64,000 nucleotides of DNA from CADEED01 sp039931065 (GTDB taxonomy: Bacteria; Pseudomonadota; Gammaproteobacteria; Steroidobacterales; Steroidobacteraceae), in the NCBI GenBank assembly GCA_039931065.1, contig JBDTSP010000016.1, forward strand, positions 1 to 64,000, given 5' to 3'. Made by a program: the position numbers and the translations under genes. This document shows positions 37,802 to 46,019 of the stretch, piece after piece. Under the pieces are notes generated by a model. The model did no database searches. It had not been told where the DNA came from and was given only the letters and a program-made list of their open reading frames with translations. The first letter of the stretch is position 1. Each line of letters starts with the position of its first letter.

Positions 37802-38341
37802 ATGGCCAGGTTAAAAGACTTTTACAAAGAGACGGTGGTGCCGAAGCTCACCCAGGAACTGGGCGTGAAGAACGCCATGCAGGTTCCGAAACTCTCGAAG
37901 ATCACGGTGAACATGGGCGTGGGCGAGGCAGTGGCCGACCGCAAGGTCATGGACGCCGCCGTCGCCGACCTCACCAAGATCACGGGCCAGAAACCCAAGA
38001 TCTGCATGTCGAAGAAGTCCATCGCATCGTTCAAAGTGCGCGAGAACCTGGCGATCGGCACGAAGGTGACGTTGCGCGGCGAGCGCATGTGGGAGTTCTT
38101 CGATCGTCTCGTGACGATCGCGATTCCCCGCATCCGTGACTTCCGCGGCATCAACCCGCGCTCGTTCGACGGCCGCGGCAACTTCAGCCTCGGCATCAAA
38201 GAACAGATCATTTTCCCGGAAATCCAGTACGACCAGATCGACCAGCTCCGGGGAATGGACATCACGATCACCACGACGGCGAAGGATGACAAGCAGGGCA
38301 AAGCCTTGCTCAGCGCCTTCAATTTCCCGTTCCGCAAGTAA
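37802..38341 (+). CDS. rplE: 50S ribosomal protein L5
   Basis: L5 binds 5S rRNA and touches the P-site tRNA and S13. The 179-residue protein contains MQVPKLSKITVNMGVGEAVAD, GEKP-like CMSKKSIASFKVRENLAIG, VTLRGERMWEFFDRLVTIAIPRIRDFRG and the end MDITITTTAKDDKQGKALLSAFNFPFRK. All are family hallmarks and the length matches. Confidence 0.98.
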   Translation: MARLKDFYKETVVPKLTQELGVKNAMQVPKLSKITVNMGVGEAVADRKVMDAAVADLTKITGQKPKICMSKKSIASFKVRENLAIGTKVTLRGERMWEFFDRLVTIAIPRIRDFRGINPRSFDGRGNFSLGIKEQIIFPEIQYDQIDQLRGMDITITTTAKDDKQGKALLSAFNFPFRK

Positions 38342-38354
38342 GGAACCATAGGGT

Positions 38355-38660
38355 ATGGCCAAGACAAACATGGTCGAGCGCGAGAAGCGTCGCGCCAAGA
38401 TCGTGAAGAAATACGCGGCGAAGCGTGCTCAGTTGAAAGAGCTCATTCGCAGCCCCCGATCCTCCCCCGAGGTGCGTGCCGACGCGCAGGCGAAGCTGCA
38501 GAAGCTGCCGCGCGACGCGAGCCCTTCGCGTGGCCGCAACCGCTGCGCAATTACGGGCCGCTCACGCGGCGTGTATCGCCGCTTCGGCCTGGCGCGAGTG
38601 AAGATCCGTGAAGCGGTGGGACGCGGCGAATTGCCGGGCGTTTCCAAGGCGAGCTGGTAG
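38355..38660 (+). CDS. rpsN: 30S ribosomal protein S14, zinc-free type
   Basis: The 101-residue S14 is of the long form that lacks the CxxC zinc motifs; only one Cys is present (RNRCAITGRSRGVYRRFGLARV). It helps to build the 30S head. The N-terminal half (MVEREKRRAKIVKKYAAKRAQLKELI) and the end GELPGVSKASW are typical. The cluster mixes this zinc-free S14 with a zinc-binding L36, so zinc-sparing paralogs may exist elsewhere. Confidence 0.97.
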   Translation: MAKTNMVEREKRRAKIVKKYAAKRAQLKELIRSPRSSPEVRADAQAKLQKLPRDASPSRGRNRCAITGRSRGVYRRFGLARVKIREAVGRGELPGVSKASW

Positions 38661-38671
38661 GAGCGAATGGC

Positions 38672-39067
38672 ATGAGCATGACTGATCCCATTGCCGACCT
38701 CCTGACCCGCATCCGCAACGCGCAAATGGCGCGCAAGCCGGATGTGTCGGTGTCGTCGTCAAAACTGAAGACGGCCCTGGTCAAGGTGTTGAAGGACGAA
38801 GGCTATGTCGGCGACTTCCACACCGCGAGCGAAGGCGTCAAACAGACGTTGACGATCGAGCTGAAGTACTACGAAGGCCGCCCCGTGATCGACCGCCTCG
38901 AGCGTGTCTCGCGTCCGGGCCTGCGTATTTACCGCAGCAAGAGCGAGTTGCCGAAGATCCAGGGCGGTCTCGGTACCGCGATCGTCAGCACGCCGAAGGG
39001 TGTGATGACGGACAAACAGGCGCGGGCTATCGGGCAGGGCGGCGAAGTCCTCTGCATCGTGGCCTAA
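38672..39067 (+). CDS. rpsH: 30S ribosomal protein S8
   Basis: S8 binds the central domain of 16S rRNA and in E. coli represses the spc operon. The 131-residue protein has MSMTDPIADLLTRIRNAQMARK at the start and STPKGVMTDKQARAIGQGGEVLCIVA at the end. The length and pattern are normal. No repressor target in the upstream mRNA was recognised. Confidence 0.97.
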   Translation: MSMTDPIADLLTRIRNAQMARKPDVSVSSSKLKTALVKVLKDEGYVGDFHTASEGVKQTLTIELKYYEGRPVIDRLERVSRPGLRIYRSKSELPKIQGGLGTAIVSTPKGVMTDKQARAIGQGGEVLCIVA

Positions 39068-39093
39068 CTAGAGAAGCCCAAGAGACAAGCATT

Positions 39094-39621
39094 ATGAGCC
39101 GAGTAGCAAAACGACCCGTCGATCTGCCCCAGGGCGTCACCGCCACGGTCGCGGCGAACACGATCAAGGTCAAAGGCGCCAAGGGCGAGCTCAGTCTCGT
39201 CGTCGCCGATGGCGTGTCGGTCGAGCAGAAAGACAAGACGCTGGTGTGCGCCTACGCAAGCGATGCGAGCCGCATGTCGGCCGGCGCCGCGCGCGCGCAC
39301 CTCGCGAACATGGTGACGGGCGTTTCGACCGGTTACGAGCGCAAGCTCGAGCTCGTCGGCGTCGGTTACCGCGCCGCGGTGCAGGGCAAGGTGCTGGGCC
39401 TGACCCTGGGCTTCTCGCACGCCGTCAATTTCCCGATTCCGGAAGGCATCTCGATGGAAACACCGACGCAGACCGAAATCATCATCAGGGGCATCGACCG
39501 TCAGAAGGTCGGCCAGGTCGCCGCGAAGATTCGCGGTATTCGTCCGCCGGAGCCGTACAAGGGCAAGGGCGTGCGCTACTCAGGCGAGCAGATCGTCATG
39601 AAGGAGGGCAAGAAGAAGTAA
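39094..39621 (+). CDS. rplF: 50S ribosomal protein L6
   Basis: L6 lies near the factor-binding site and sarcin-ricin loop. The 175-residue protein has two similar halves and the conserved C-terminal signature RGIRPPEPYKGKGVRY. The start SRVAKRPVDLPQGVTATV and YERKLELVGVGYRAAVQGKVL are standard. It starts 26 bp after rpsH. Confidence 0.97.
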   Translation: MSRVAKRPVDLPQGVTATVAANTIKVKGAKGELSLVVADGVSVEQKDKTLVCAYASDASRMSAGAARAHLANMVTGVSTGYERKLELVGVGYRAAVQGKVLGLTLGFSHAVNFPIPEGISMETPTQTEIIIRGIDRQKVGQVAAKIRGIRPPEPYKGKGVRYSGEQIVMKEGKKK

Positions 39622-39636
39622 TTCTTCGGCACTCAT

Positions 39637-39996
39637 ATGCAGATCACCAAAAAAGAGCGGCGTCAGCGCCGCGCAATCAAGACCCGCATGAAGATCCGCG
39701 AGCTGGGCGTTGCCCGTCTCACGATCCATCGCACGCCGCAGCACATTTATGCGCAGGTGTTCGATTCGCAGGGTTCCAAAGTGCTTGCCACGGCTTCGAC
39801 CGTGCAGGAAGCCGTCGCCAAGGGCCTGAAGGGCACCGGCAACATCGAGGCCGCCAAGGCCGTCGGTACTGCGATCGCCACGGCGGCGAAAGCCGCGGGC
39901 GTCACCAAGGTCGCGTTCGATCGCGCGGGTTTCATGTATCACGGCCGCGTCAAGGCGCTGGCCGACGCCGCGCGTGAAGCCGGCCTAGAGTTTTAA
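39637..39996 (+). CDS. rplR: 50S ribosomal protein L18
   Basis: L18 links 5S rRNA to the large subunit. The 119-residue protein starts ITKKERRQRRAIKTRMKIRELG and contains RLTIHRTPQHIYAQVFDSQGSKVLATAST and AFDRAGFMYHGRVKALADAAREAGLEF, the family ending. The length is typical. The gene is spaced 15 bp from rplF and 14 bp from rpsE. Confidence 0.97.
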   Translation: MQITKKERRQRRAIKTRMKIRELGVARLTIHRTPQHIYAQVFDSQGSKVLATASTVQEAVAKGLKGTGNIEAAKAVGTAIATAAKAAGVTKVAFDRAGFMYHGRVKALADAAREAGLEF

Positions 39997-40010
39997 CAGG
40001 ACCTAACAAC

Positions 40011-40520
40011 ATGGCACGACCCGACAACAAGAACCAGGCGCAGGACGAGTTCCTCGAGAAGCTGGTTGCAGTCAATCGCACGGCCAAGGTGGTCAAGGGC
40101 GGACGTCAGTTCGGCTTCACCGCACTGACCGTCGTCGGCGACGGCGCTGGCCGCGTGGGCTTCGGTTTCGGCAAGGCGCGTGAAGTGCCGGTCGCGATCA
40201 GCAAGGCCATGGCGCAGGCGCGCAAGAACATGGTCAACGTGGCGCTCAAGGGCGACACGCTGCACTTCGCAATCAAGGGCAGCCATGGCGCGACCCTCGT
40301 GTACATGCAGCCCGCATCCGACGGTACTGGCGTCATCGCCGGCGGCGGCATGCGCGCGGTGCTCGAGTGCGCCGGCGTGCGCAACGTGCTCGCCAAGAGC
40401 TACGGCTCGCGCAACCCGATCAACGTCGTGCGCGCGACCGTCATGGCGCTGGCGAATCTGAATTCGCCGGAACAGATTGCCGCCAAACGCGGCAAGTCAC
40501 TCGAAGAGATCCTGGCCTGA
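40011..40520 (+). CDS. rpsE: 30S ribosomal protein S5
   Basis: S5 contributes to decoding fidelity and mRNA entry. The 169-residue protein has the S5 double-stranded RNA-binding-like domain (LVAVNRTAKVVKGGRQFGFTALTVVGDGAGRVGFG) and the C-terminal GVRNVLAKSYGSRNPINVVRAT. It starts right after the word CCTAACAA at 40002-40009, which occupies the region where a ribosome binding site is expected (AGGACC is upstream). Confidence 0.97.
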   Translation: MARPDNKNQAQDEFLEKLVAVNRTAKVVKGGRQFGFTALTVVGDGAGRVGFGFGKAREVPVAISKAMAQARKNMVNVALKGDTLHFAIKGSHGATLVYMQPASDGTGVIAGGGMRAVLECAGVRNVLAKSYGSRNPINVVRATVMALANLNSPEQIAAKRGKSLEEILA

Positions 40521-40538
40521 GCGCGGTAGAGAGGCACC

Positions 40539-40721
40539 ATGGCTAACAAACAGATAAACGTCACGCTCAAGAAGAGCCTGGCTGGTCAGCTGAAGAACAT
40601 CCAGGCATCGGTACGCGGCCTGGGCCTTCGCCGTCCGCACCAGACGGTGCAGGTCACGGACACGCCGCAGAACCGCGGCATGATTTACGTGGCTTCGCAC
40701 CTTTTAAAGGTTTCGGAGTAA
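40539..40721 (+). CDS. rpmD: 50S ribosomal protein L30
   Basis: The small large-subunit protein L30 has 60 residues: INVTLKKSLAGQLKNIQASVRGLGLRRPHQTVQVTDTPQNRGMIYVASHLLKV-type composition, with the family core GLGLRRPHQTV. L30 is absent in some lineages, so its presence is consistent with a gammaproteobacterium. It starts 18 bp after rpsE with GAGAGGCACC upstream. Confidence 0.95.
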   Translation: MANKQINVTLKKSLAGQLKNIQASVRGLGLRRPHQTVQVTDTPQNRGMIYVASHLLKVSE

Positions 40722-40725
40722 TTCC

Positions 40726-41208
40726 ATGACGATGCGACTCAATGACATGAAACCGGCCCATGGCGCTCGCAAGACGCGCCTGCGGGTAGGACGCGGCGCT
40801 TCCGCCGGCCAGGGCAAGACCTGCGGCCGCGGCGTGAAGGGCCAGCGCGCTCGCAAGGGCGGTTATCACAAGGTCGGCTTCGAAGGCGGCCAGATGCCCA
40901 TCCAGCGCCGGATGCCGAAAGTCGGCTTCCGCTCGAAGATGGAAATGGCCGAAGTGCGTCTCGACGAGCTCGCCAAGGTCGACGGCACGGTCGTCGATAT
41001 CGCGGCCTTGAAGAAGGCCAACATCATCCCGACATTTGCCGATCGCGCAAAGGTCGTGCTGTCGGGCGAGATCAAAAAAGCCTATTCACTCAAGGGCATC
41101 GGCGCCACCAAGGGCGCGAAAGAGGCCATCGAGAAGGCTGGCGGATCGGTCGAAGCTCTGCCTTTGCCGCCGAAGCCCGCGAAGCTCAAGTCCAAGAAGC
41201 AGGCCTAA
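40726..41208 (+). CDS. rplO: 50S ribosomal protein L15
   Basis: L15 stabilises 23S rRNA in the late assembly of the 50S subunit. The 160-residue protein has the glycine-rich start MRLNDMKPAHGARKTRLRVGRG and GQGKTCGRGVKGQRARKGG, with FEGGQMPIQRRMPK. The ATG at 40726 gives two extra residues; the one at 40732 matches the family's usual start. A Lys/Pro-rich tail (PPKPAKLKSKKQA) ends the protein. Confidence 0.97.
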   Translation: MTMRLNDMKPAHGARKTRLRVGRGASAGQGKTCGRGVKGQRARKGGYHKVGFEGGQMPIQRRMPKVGFRSKMEMAEVRLDELAKVDGTVVDIAALKKANIIPTFADRAKVVLSGEIKKAYSLKGIGATKGAKEAIEKAGGSVEALPLPPKPAKLKSKKQA

Positions 41209-41227
41209 GGAACAAGGCACTCAGTAA

Positions 41228-42580
41228 GTGGCAGACAACTCAGTCTCAAATCCGGCATCGGTTCTCGGCGACGCAGCGCGTTTCGGCGACGTACGCACGC
41301 GGCTGCTGTTCCTGCTCGGCGGACTGGTCGTCTATCGCATCGGCACATACATCCCCGTGCCGGGTATCGACCCTGAACGTGTGGCCGGCTTCTTCCGCGA
41401 CAACGCGGAGACCATCTTCGGTGTCGTCAACATGTTCTCGGGTGGCGCGCTGTCGCGCCTGTCCATCTTCACCATGGGCGTCATGCCTTACATCTCCGCG
41501 TCGATCATCGTGCAGATGATGGCGATGGTGGTGCCGCAGTGGATGGAATACCGCAAGGAAGGCGAGTCCGGCCGGCGCAAGCTGACCGAGATCACCCGTT
41601 ACGGCACGTTGGGCCTCGCCCTGTTCCAGTCGTTCGTCACCGCGAGCGGTCTGCAGCAGCAGGGCATGGTCATCGCGCCGGGGCCGCAGTTCCTGTTCAC
41701 CGCGACGATCACCATGACCACGGGCGCCATGTTCCTCATGTGGCTCGGCGAGCAGATCACCGAACGCGGCGTGGGTAACGGCATTTCGATGATCATCCTG
41801 GGCGGCATCGTGGCCGGCTTTCCAGGCGCCATCGGCCGCACCATCGAGCAGATCAACGACGGCACGATGTCGGGCCTGCTGGCGATCGTGTTGATCATCG
41901 TGGTCCTCGGTGTCACGGCCTTCTGCGTGTTTGTCGAGCGCGCGCAACGCCGAATTCCGGTGGACTACGCCAAACGACAAGTCGGCCGGCGCATGTATGC
42001 GGGCCAGACCACGCATCTGCCGTTCAAGCTCAACATGTCGGGCGTGATCCCGCCGATCTTCGCATCGAGCCTGTTGCTGTTTCCTGCCACCATCGCCGGC
42101 TTCGCGGGTCAGAACACCAACACTTGGTGGGGCAATGCGCTCGCGACCTTCTCCGCCACGCTCGGCTACGGCCAGCCGGCGCACATCGCGGCCTACGCCG
42201 TGCTGATCGTGTTCTTCTGCTTCTTCTATACGGCGCTGGTGTTCAACGCGCGCGAGACGGCCGACAACCTCAAGAAGTCGGGCGCCTTCATTCGTGGCAT
42301 CCGCCCCGGTCAGCAGACTGGCGACTACATCGACAAGGTGCTGACGCGACTCACTCTGTGGGGCGCCGTCTACATCACCTTGGTCTGCTTGTTGCCCGAA
42401 CTGCTGGTGGTCAAGGGTGGCGTGCCCTTCGTGTTCGGCGGCACTTCGCTGCTGATCGTCGTCGTGGTCGCCATGGATTTCTTCTCGCAGCTTCAGGCGC
42501 ACCTGATGTCGCATCACTACCCGCAGCTGTTGAAGAAAGCGAATCTCATGGGTTACGGCCGCTCGGGCGCGCCGCAGTAA
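41228..42580 (+). CDS. secY: Protein translocase subunit SecY
   Basis: SecY forms the channel of the Sec translocon in the inner membrane. The 450-residue protein has the expected ten membrane helices, for example LLFLLGGLVVYRIGTYIPVPGID as the first and the plug-region text VNMFSGGALSRLSIFTMGVMPYISASI next. The cytoplasmic loop ERAQRRIPVDYAKRQVGRRMY and the late GIRPGQQT and LTLWGAVYI segments are typical. The start is GTG at 41228 after AAGGAAC. It sits within the ribosomal cluster, as in most bacteria. Confidence 0.97.
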   Translation: MADNSVSNPASVLGDAARFGDVRTRLLFLLGGLVVYRIGTYIPVPGIDPERVAGFFRDNAETIFGVVNMFSGGALSRLSIFTMGVMPYISASIIVQMMAMVVPQWMEYRKEGESGRRKLTEITRYGTLGLALFQSFVTASGLQQQGMVIAPGPQFLFTATITMTTGAMFLMWLGEQITERGVGNGISMIILGGIVAGFPGAIGRTIEQINDGTMSGLLAIVLIIVVLGVTAFCVFVERAQRRIPVDYAKRQVGRRMYAGQTTHLPFKLNMSGVIPPIFASSLLLFPATIAGFAGQNTNTWWGNALATFSATLGYGQPAHIAAYAVLIVFFCFFYTALVFNARETADNLKKSGAFIRGIRPGQQTGDYIDKVLTRLTLWGAVYITLVCLLPELLVVKGGVPFVFGGTSLLIVVVVAMDFFSQLQAHLMSHHYPQLLKKANLMGYGRSGAPQ

Positions 42581-42595
42581 TTAAGGAAAGAGATC

Positions 42596-42709
42596 ATGAA
42601 AGTACGTCCCTCGGTCAAAAAGATCTGCAAGAACTGCAAGATCGTCCGCCGTCGTGGCGTTGTGTATGTCATCTGCGCCGACCCACGCCATAAACAGCGT
42701 CAGGGTTGA
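42596..42709 (+). CDS. rpmJ: 50S ribosomal protein L36, zinc-binding type
   Basis: A 37-residue gene reads MKVRPSVKKICKNCKIVRR and then RGVVYVICADPRHKQRQG. Cys11, Cys14, Cys27 and His32 make the zinc ribbon of the C+ form. It follows secY by 15 bp with GGAAAGAGATC upstream. It is too short for ordinary ORF cut-offs, but the sequence match is unmistakable. Confidence 0.95.
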   Translation: MKVRPSVKKICKNCKIVRRRGVVYVICADPRHKQRQG

Positions 42710-42744
42710 GCAGAAGACCACCCGGATTCAGTAGGTAAAAGCAC

Positions 42745-43125
42745 ATGGCACGTATTGCTGGCGTAAACATCCCGATGAACAAGCACGTCGTGATCGGGCT
42801 CACACACATCTTTGGTGTGGGCCGCTCACGTGCGAAGGACATCTGCACATCGACGGGCATCGCTCCGACGACCAAGGTGAAAGATCTCACCGAAGTCGAA
42901 GTGAACGCGATCCGTTCGGCTCTCGCGAAGACCGCGGTCGAAGGCGACCTGCGCCGCGAGAACTCCATGAACATCAAACGTCTCATGGATCTCGGCGCGT
43001 ACCGCGGCATCCGTCATCGCAAGGGCTTGCCGGTTCGCGGCCAGCGCACACGCACCAATGCGCGCACGCGCAAGGGCCCGCGCAAGCAGGCAGTCAAGCT
43101 GAACGCGCCGCCGGGTAAGGTTTAA
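42745..43125 (+). CDS. rpsM: 30S ribosomal protein S13
   Basis: S13 in the 30S head bridges to the large subunit and pairs with S19. The 126-residue protein shows MARIAGVNIPMNKHVVIGLTHIFGVG and GAYRGIRHRKGLPVRGQRTRTNARTRKGP, the family core. The C-terminal tail is basic, as usual. It is the first gene of the alpha-type block. Confidence 0.97.
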   Translation: MARIAGVNIPMNKHVVIGLTHIFGVGRSRAKDICTSTGIAPTTKVKDLTEVEVNAIRSALAKTAVEGDLRRENSMNIKRLMDLGAYRGIRHRKGLPVRGQRTRTNARTRKGPRKQAVKLNAPPGKV

Positions 43126-43139
43126 GAGGTAGATAGAAC

Positions 43140-43571
43140 ATGGCAGACGAAAAGAAAGCTGACGCTGGCACTGCGAACAACACGCAGACCGGTGGCCCGA
43201 AGAAGCCGAAGAAGGCCCGCAAGAACGTGCTCGACGGCATCGCGCACGTGCACGCGTCGTTCAACAACACGATCATCACGATCACCGATCGCCAGGGAAA
43301 CACGCTTTCCTGGGCGACCTCGGGCGGTTGCGGCTTCCGCGGTTCGCGCAAGTCCACGCCGTTCGCAGCCCAGGTGGCCGCGGAGAAAGCCGGCAATGCC
43401 GCGCAGGAACACGGCGTGAAAAACGTCGAAGTCCGCGTCGGTGGCCCCGGCCCCGGTCGCGAATCCGCGGTGCGTGCCCTGAACGCCTGCGGTCTCAAGA
43501 TCACCAGCATTTCCGACATCACGCCGATTCCGCATAACGGCTGCCGCCCGCCTAAAAAGCGTCGCGTTTAA
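43140..43571 (+). CDS. rpsK: 30S ribosomal protein S11
   Basis: S11 lies on the 30S platform near the mRNA exit. The 143-residue protein has an Ala/Lys-rich leader of about 25 residues (ADEKKADAGTANNTQTGG), then GIAHVHASFNNTIITITDRQGN, VRVGGPGPGRESAVRAL and the C-terminal DITPIPHNGCRPPKKRRV. The leader is longer than in E. coli, similar in style to the other extended proteins of this cluster. Confidence 0.97.
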   Translation: MADEKKADAGTANNTQTGGPKKPKKARKNVLDGIAHVHASFNNTIITITDRQGNTLSWATSGGCGFRGSRKSTPFAAQVAAEKAGNAAQEHGVKNVEVRVGGPGPGRESAVRALNACGLKITSISDITPIPHNGCRPPKKRRV

Positions 43572-43586
43572 GCAGGACAAATACAG

Positions 43587-44210
43587 ATGGCAAAGTACAC
43601 CGGTCCCAAGTGCAAGCTCTCGCGTCGCGAGGGCACGGATCTTTTTCTGAAGAGCGGCGTCAAACCGCTCGAAGCGAAGTGCAAGTTCCAGGTGCCGCCG
43701 GGCGGCATCAAGGGCGAGCGCAAGCAGCGCATTTCCGATTACGGCTTGCAGCTGCGTGAAAAACAGAAATTACGCCGCATGTATGGGGTCCTGGAACGCC
43801 AGTTCTCGAACTATTACGTCGAAGCGGCGCGCCGCACGGGCTCCTCGGGTGAAAACCTGCTGAAGCTGCTCGAGTGCCGTCTGGACAACATCGTGTATCG
43901 CATGGGCTTCGCCTCGACGCGCTCGGAAGCGCGCCAGCTGGTGTCGCACAAATCGATCGCCGTGAACGAAGGCGTGGTCACGATCGCCTCCTACCAGTGC
44001 AAGGCGGGCGACGTCATCACGGTGCGCGAGAAGGCCAAGAAGCAGCTGCGCATCCAGGGTGCGATGCAGATCGCGACGCAGGTCGGTCTGCCCGATTGGG
44101 TCGATGTCAACGGCACGGAATTCCGTGGTGTGTTCAAGTCGGTGCCGGGCCGGGACGAGATCCTGCCGGACATCAACGAGAACCTGGTCGTCGAGCTCTA
44201 CTCGAAGTAA
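43587..44210 (+). CDS. rpsD: 30S ribosomal protein S4
   Basis: S4 nucleates 30S assembly and in E. coli represses the alpha operon. The 207-residue protein has KYTGPKCKLSRREGTDLF, the RNA-binding S4 domain (LECRLDNIVYRMGFASTRSEARQLVSHKSIAVNEGVV-type pattern) in its second half, and the end DINENLVVELYSK. The length is normal. It is followed by rpoA after 79 bp. Confidence 0.97.
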   Translation: MAKYTGPKCKLSRREGTDLFLKSGVKPLEAKCKFQVPPGGIKGERKQRISDYGLQLREKQKLRRMYGVLERQFSNYYVEAARRTGSSGENLLKLLECRLDNIVYRMGFASTRSEARQLVSHKSIAVNEGVVTIASYQCKAGDVITVREKAKKQLRIQGAMQIATQVGLPDWVDVNGTEFRGVFKSVPGRDEILPDINENLVVELYSK

Positions 44211-44289
44211 TCGAATGTTTTGAATGGTCCGTTCCATTGGGAACGGGCTGGAGCGTCATACCGTCGCCAAGACGGAAGGTGTGCATCGA

Positions 44290-45294
44290 ATGCAAGGTTC
44301 AGTAAGCGAATTCTTAAAGCCCCGTGTCGTCAAGGTGCAGCCCACGGCTCCGCGCCAGGCCCGCGTCGTCATCGAGCCGTTCGAGCGTGGTTTCGGCCAT
44401 ACGCTCGGCAACGCGCTGCGTCGCGTATTGCTGTCGTCCATGCCGGGCGCCGCGATCACCGAAGTGGAGATCGAAGGCGTGCTGCATGAGTACACCTCGA
44501 TCGAAGGCGTGCAGGAAGACGTCGTCGACATCCTGCTCAACCTGAAGCAGGTCGCTCTCAAGATGCACACGCGCGATAGCGCCGAGCTGCGTCTGTCGAA
44601 GAAGGGCCCGGGCCCGGTGACGGCCGGCGACATCCACACGGACCACGACATCGAAGTCGTGAATCCGGAGCTGGTGCTTGCGAACCTCACGAAGGCTGGC
44701 GAATTGACGATGACGCTGCGCGTCGAGCGTGGCCGTGGCTACCGCCCGGCTGCCAATCGCGCCGCGTTCGAAGAGCAGAGCCGTCCTATCGGCCGCCTGC
44801 AGCTCGATGCTTCGTTCTCGCCCGTTCGTCGCGTGACGTACATGGTCGATGCCGCGCGCGTCGAGCAGCGTACCGACCTCGATAAGCTGGTCATCGACAT
44901 CGAGACCAACGGCACGATCGACGCGGAAGAAGCCATCCGCAGAGCCGGCGGCATCCTCAAGGATCAGCTGTCGGTGTTCGTGGACCTGCAGGGCGAAGAA
45001 GAAGCCAGCACCAAGGTCTCCGAGATGCAGTTCGATCCGTTGCTGCTGCGCCCCGTCGACGAGCTCGAGCTCACGGTGCGTTCGGCCAACTGCCTGAAGG
45101 CCGAGAACATCCATTACATCGGCGATCTCGTGCAGCGCACGGAAGTCGAACTGCTGCGCACCCCGAACCTCGGCAAGAAGTCGCTGACCGAGATCAAGGA
45201 AGTGCTGCAGAGCCACGGCCTCATGCTTGGCATGCGTCTCGATGGCTGGCCGCCGGCCGGTCTCAAGCACGATGCCGACCGCGGCATGATCTGA
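44290..45294 (+). CDS. rpoA: DNA-directed RNA polymerase subunit alpha
   Basis: The alpha subunit directs RNA polymerase assembly (N-terminal domain) and contacts activators and UP elements (C-terminal domain). The 334-residue protein has FLKPRVVKVQ, VVIEPFERGFGHTLGNALRRVLLSSMPGAAITEV-type N-terminal text and the C-terminal ELTVRSANCLKAENIHYIGDLVQRTEVELLRTPNLGKKSL-type core. The ATG at 44290 after GGAAGG was preferred to one 22 codons earlier because the family begins with this segment. Confidence 0.97.
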   Translation: MQGSVSEFLKPRVVKVQPTAPRQARVVIEPFERGFGHTLGNALRRVLLSSMPGAAITEVEIEGVLHEYTSIEGVQEDVVDILLNLKQVALKMHTRDSAELRLSKKGPGPVTAGDIHTDHDIEVVNPELVLANLTKAGELTMTLRVERGRGYRPAANRAAFEEQSRPIGRLQLDASFSPVRRVTYMVDAARVEQRTDLDKLVIDIETNGTIDAEEAIRRAGGILKDQLSVFVDLQGEEEASTKVSEMQFDPLLLRPVDELELTVRSANCLKAENIHYIGDLVQRTEVELLRTPNLGKKSLTEIKEVLQSHGLMLGMRLDGWPPAGLKHDADRGMI

Positions 45295-45313
45295 ATAGTT
45301 AGGAACTGAAGCA

Positions 45314-45910
45314 ATGCGTCATCATCTTTCCGGTCGTCAGCTGTCGCGCAATGCGCCGCATCGCCACGCGTTGTTGCGTAGCCTGTCGGTGTCGTTGCTG
45401 CGTCACGAGACCATCCGCACCACGATCCCGAAAGCCAAGGAATTGCGCCGTGTGGTCGAGCCCTTGATCACGCTCGGCAAGGAAGACAGCGAGGCGAATC
45501 GCCGTCTCGCGTTCGCGCGCCTGCGCGATTCCGAGATCGTCACCAAGCTATTCGAGACGATCGGCCCGCGCTTCAAGGCGCGTCCGGGTGGCTACACGCG
45601 CATCCTGCACATGGCTCCCCGTCCGGGCGACAACGCCCCGATGGCGCTGATGCAGCTGGTGGAGCGTTCGGCCCCGGTGGCCGTCGATGCCGCGCCTGAA
45701 GACAAGAAGGCGAAGAAGGCCGACAAGCCGAAGGTCGATCTGGCCGAGAAGAAAGCCAAGACCGAAGCCAAGAAAGTGAAAGAAAAGGCTGCCAAGGCGG
45801 TGAAAGCGGAGAAGACGGCCAAGGCCGCCGCCGCAAAGTCCGCCAAGAAGGCCGCGGCGCCGAAGAAAAAGACTGCTGCGAAAAAGAAGAAGAAGAAATC
45901 TTCGAAGTAA
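45314..45910 (+). CDS. rplQ: 50S ribosomal protein L17 with long Lys/Ala-rich tail
   Basis: L17 sits near the tunnel exit. The first 120 residues are normal (MRHHLSGRQLSRNAPHRHALLRSLSVSLLRHETIRTT-type start; YTRILHMAPRPGDNAPMALMQLVE end of core). The product has 198 residues because of a tail of about 75 that is nearly all Lys, Ala and Glu (for example KKAKTEAKKVKEKAAKA and KKKTAAKKKKKKSSK). The tail resembles histone H1-like basic domains. A hairpin terminator follows. It is the last gene of the cluster. Confidence 0.95.
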   Translation: MRHHLSGRQLSRNAPHRHALLRSLSVSLLRHETIRTTIPKAKELRRVVEPLITLGKEDSEANRRLAFARLRDSEIVTKLFETIGPRFKARPGGYTRILHMAPRPGDNAPMALMQLVERSAPVAVDAAPEDKKAKKADKPKVDLAEKKAKTEAKKVKEKAAKAVKAEKTAKAAAAKSAKKAAAPKKKTAAKKKKKKSSK

Positions 45911-45931
45911 GTCGACGCTTCAAGCGATGTG

Positions 45932-45958
45932 AAACGGGCGCCTCAGGGCGCCCGTTTT
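45932..45958 (+). terminator. Rho-independent terminator of the ribosomal cluster
   Basis: An 11-bp perfect stem (AAACGGGCGCC paired with GGCGCCCGTTT) with a TCAG loop and a further T lies 21 bp after the rplQ stop. The flanking A and T runs would let it work in both directions. Confidence 0.9.
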
Positions 45959-46019
45959 GCTATGGCGCGCCGCGCTGCCGTAAGCTGCGTCGCTTCGAAA
46001 ATAACCAAAGGGAGCGGCC

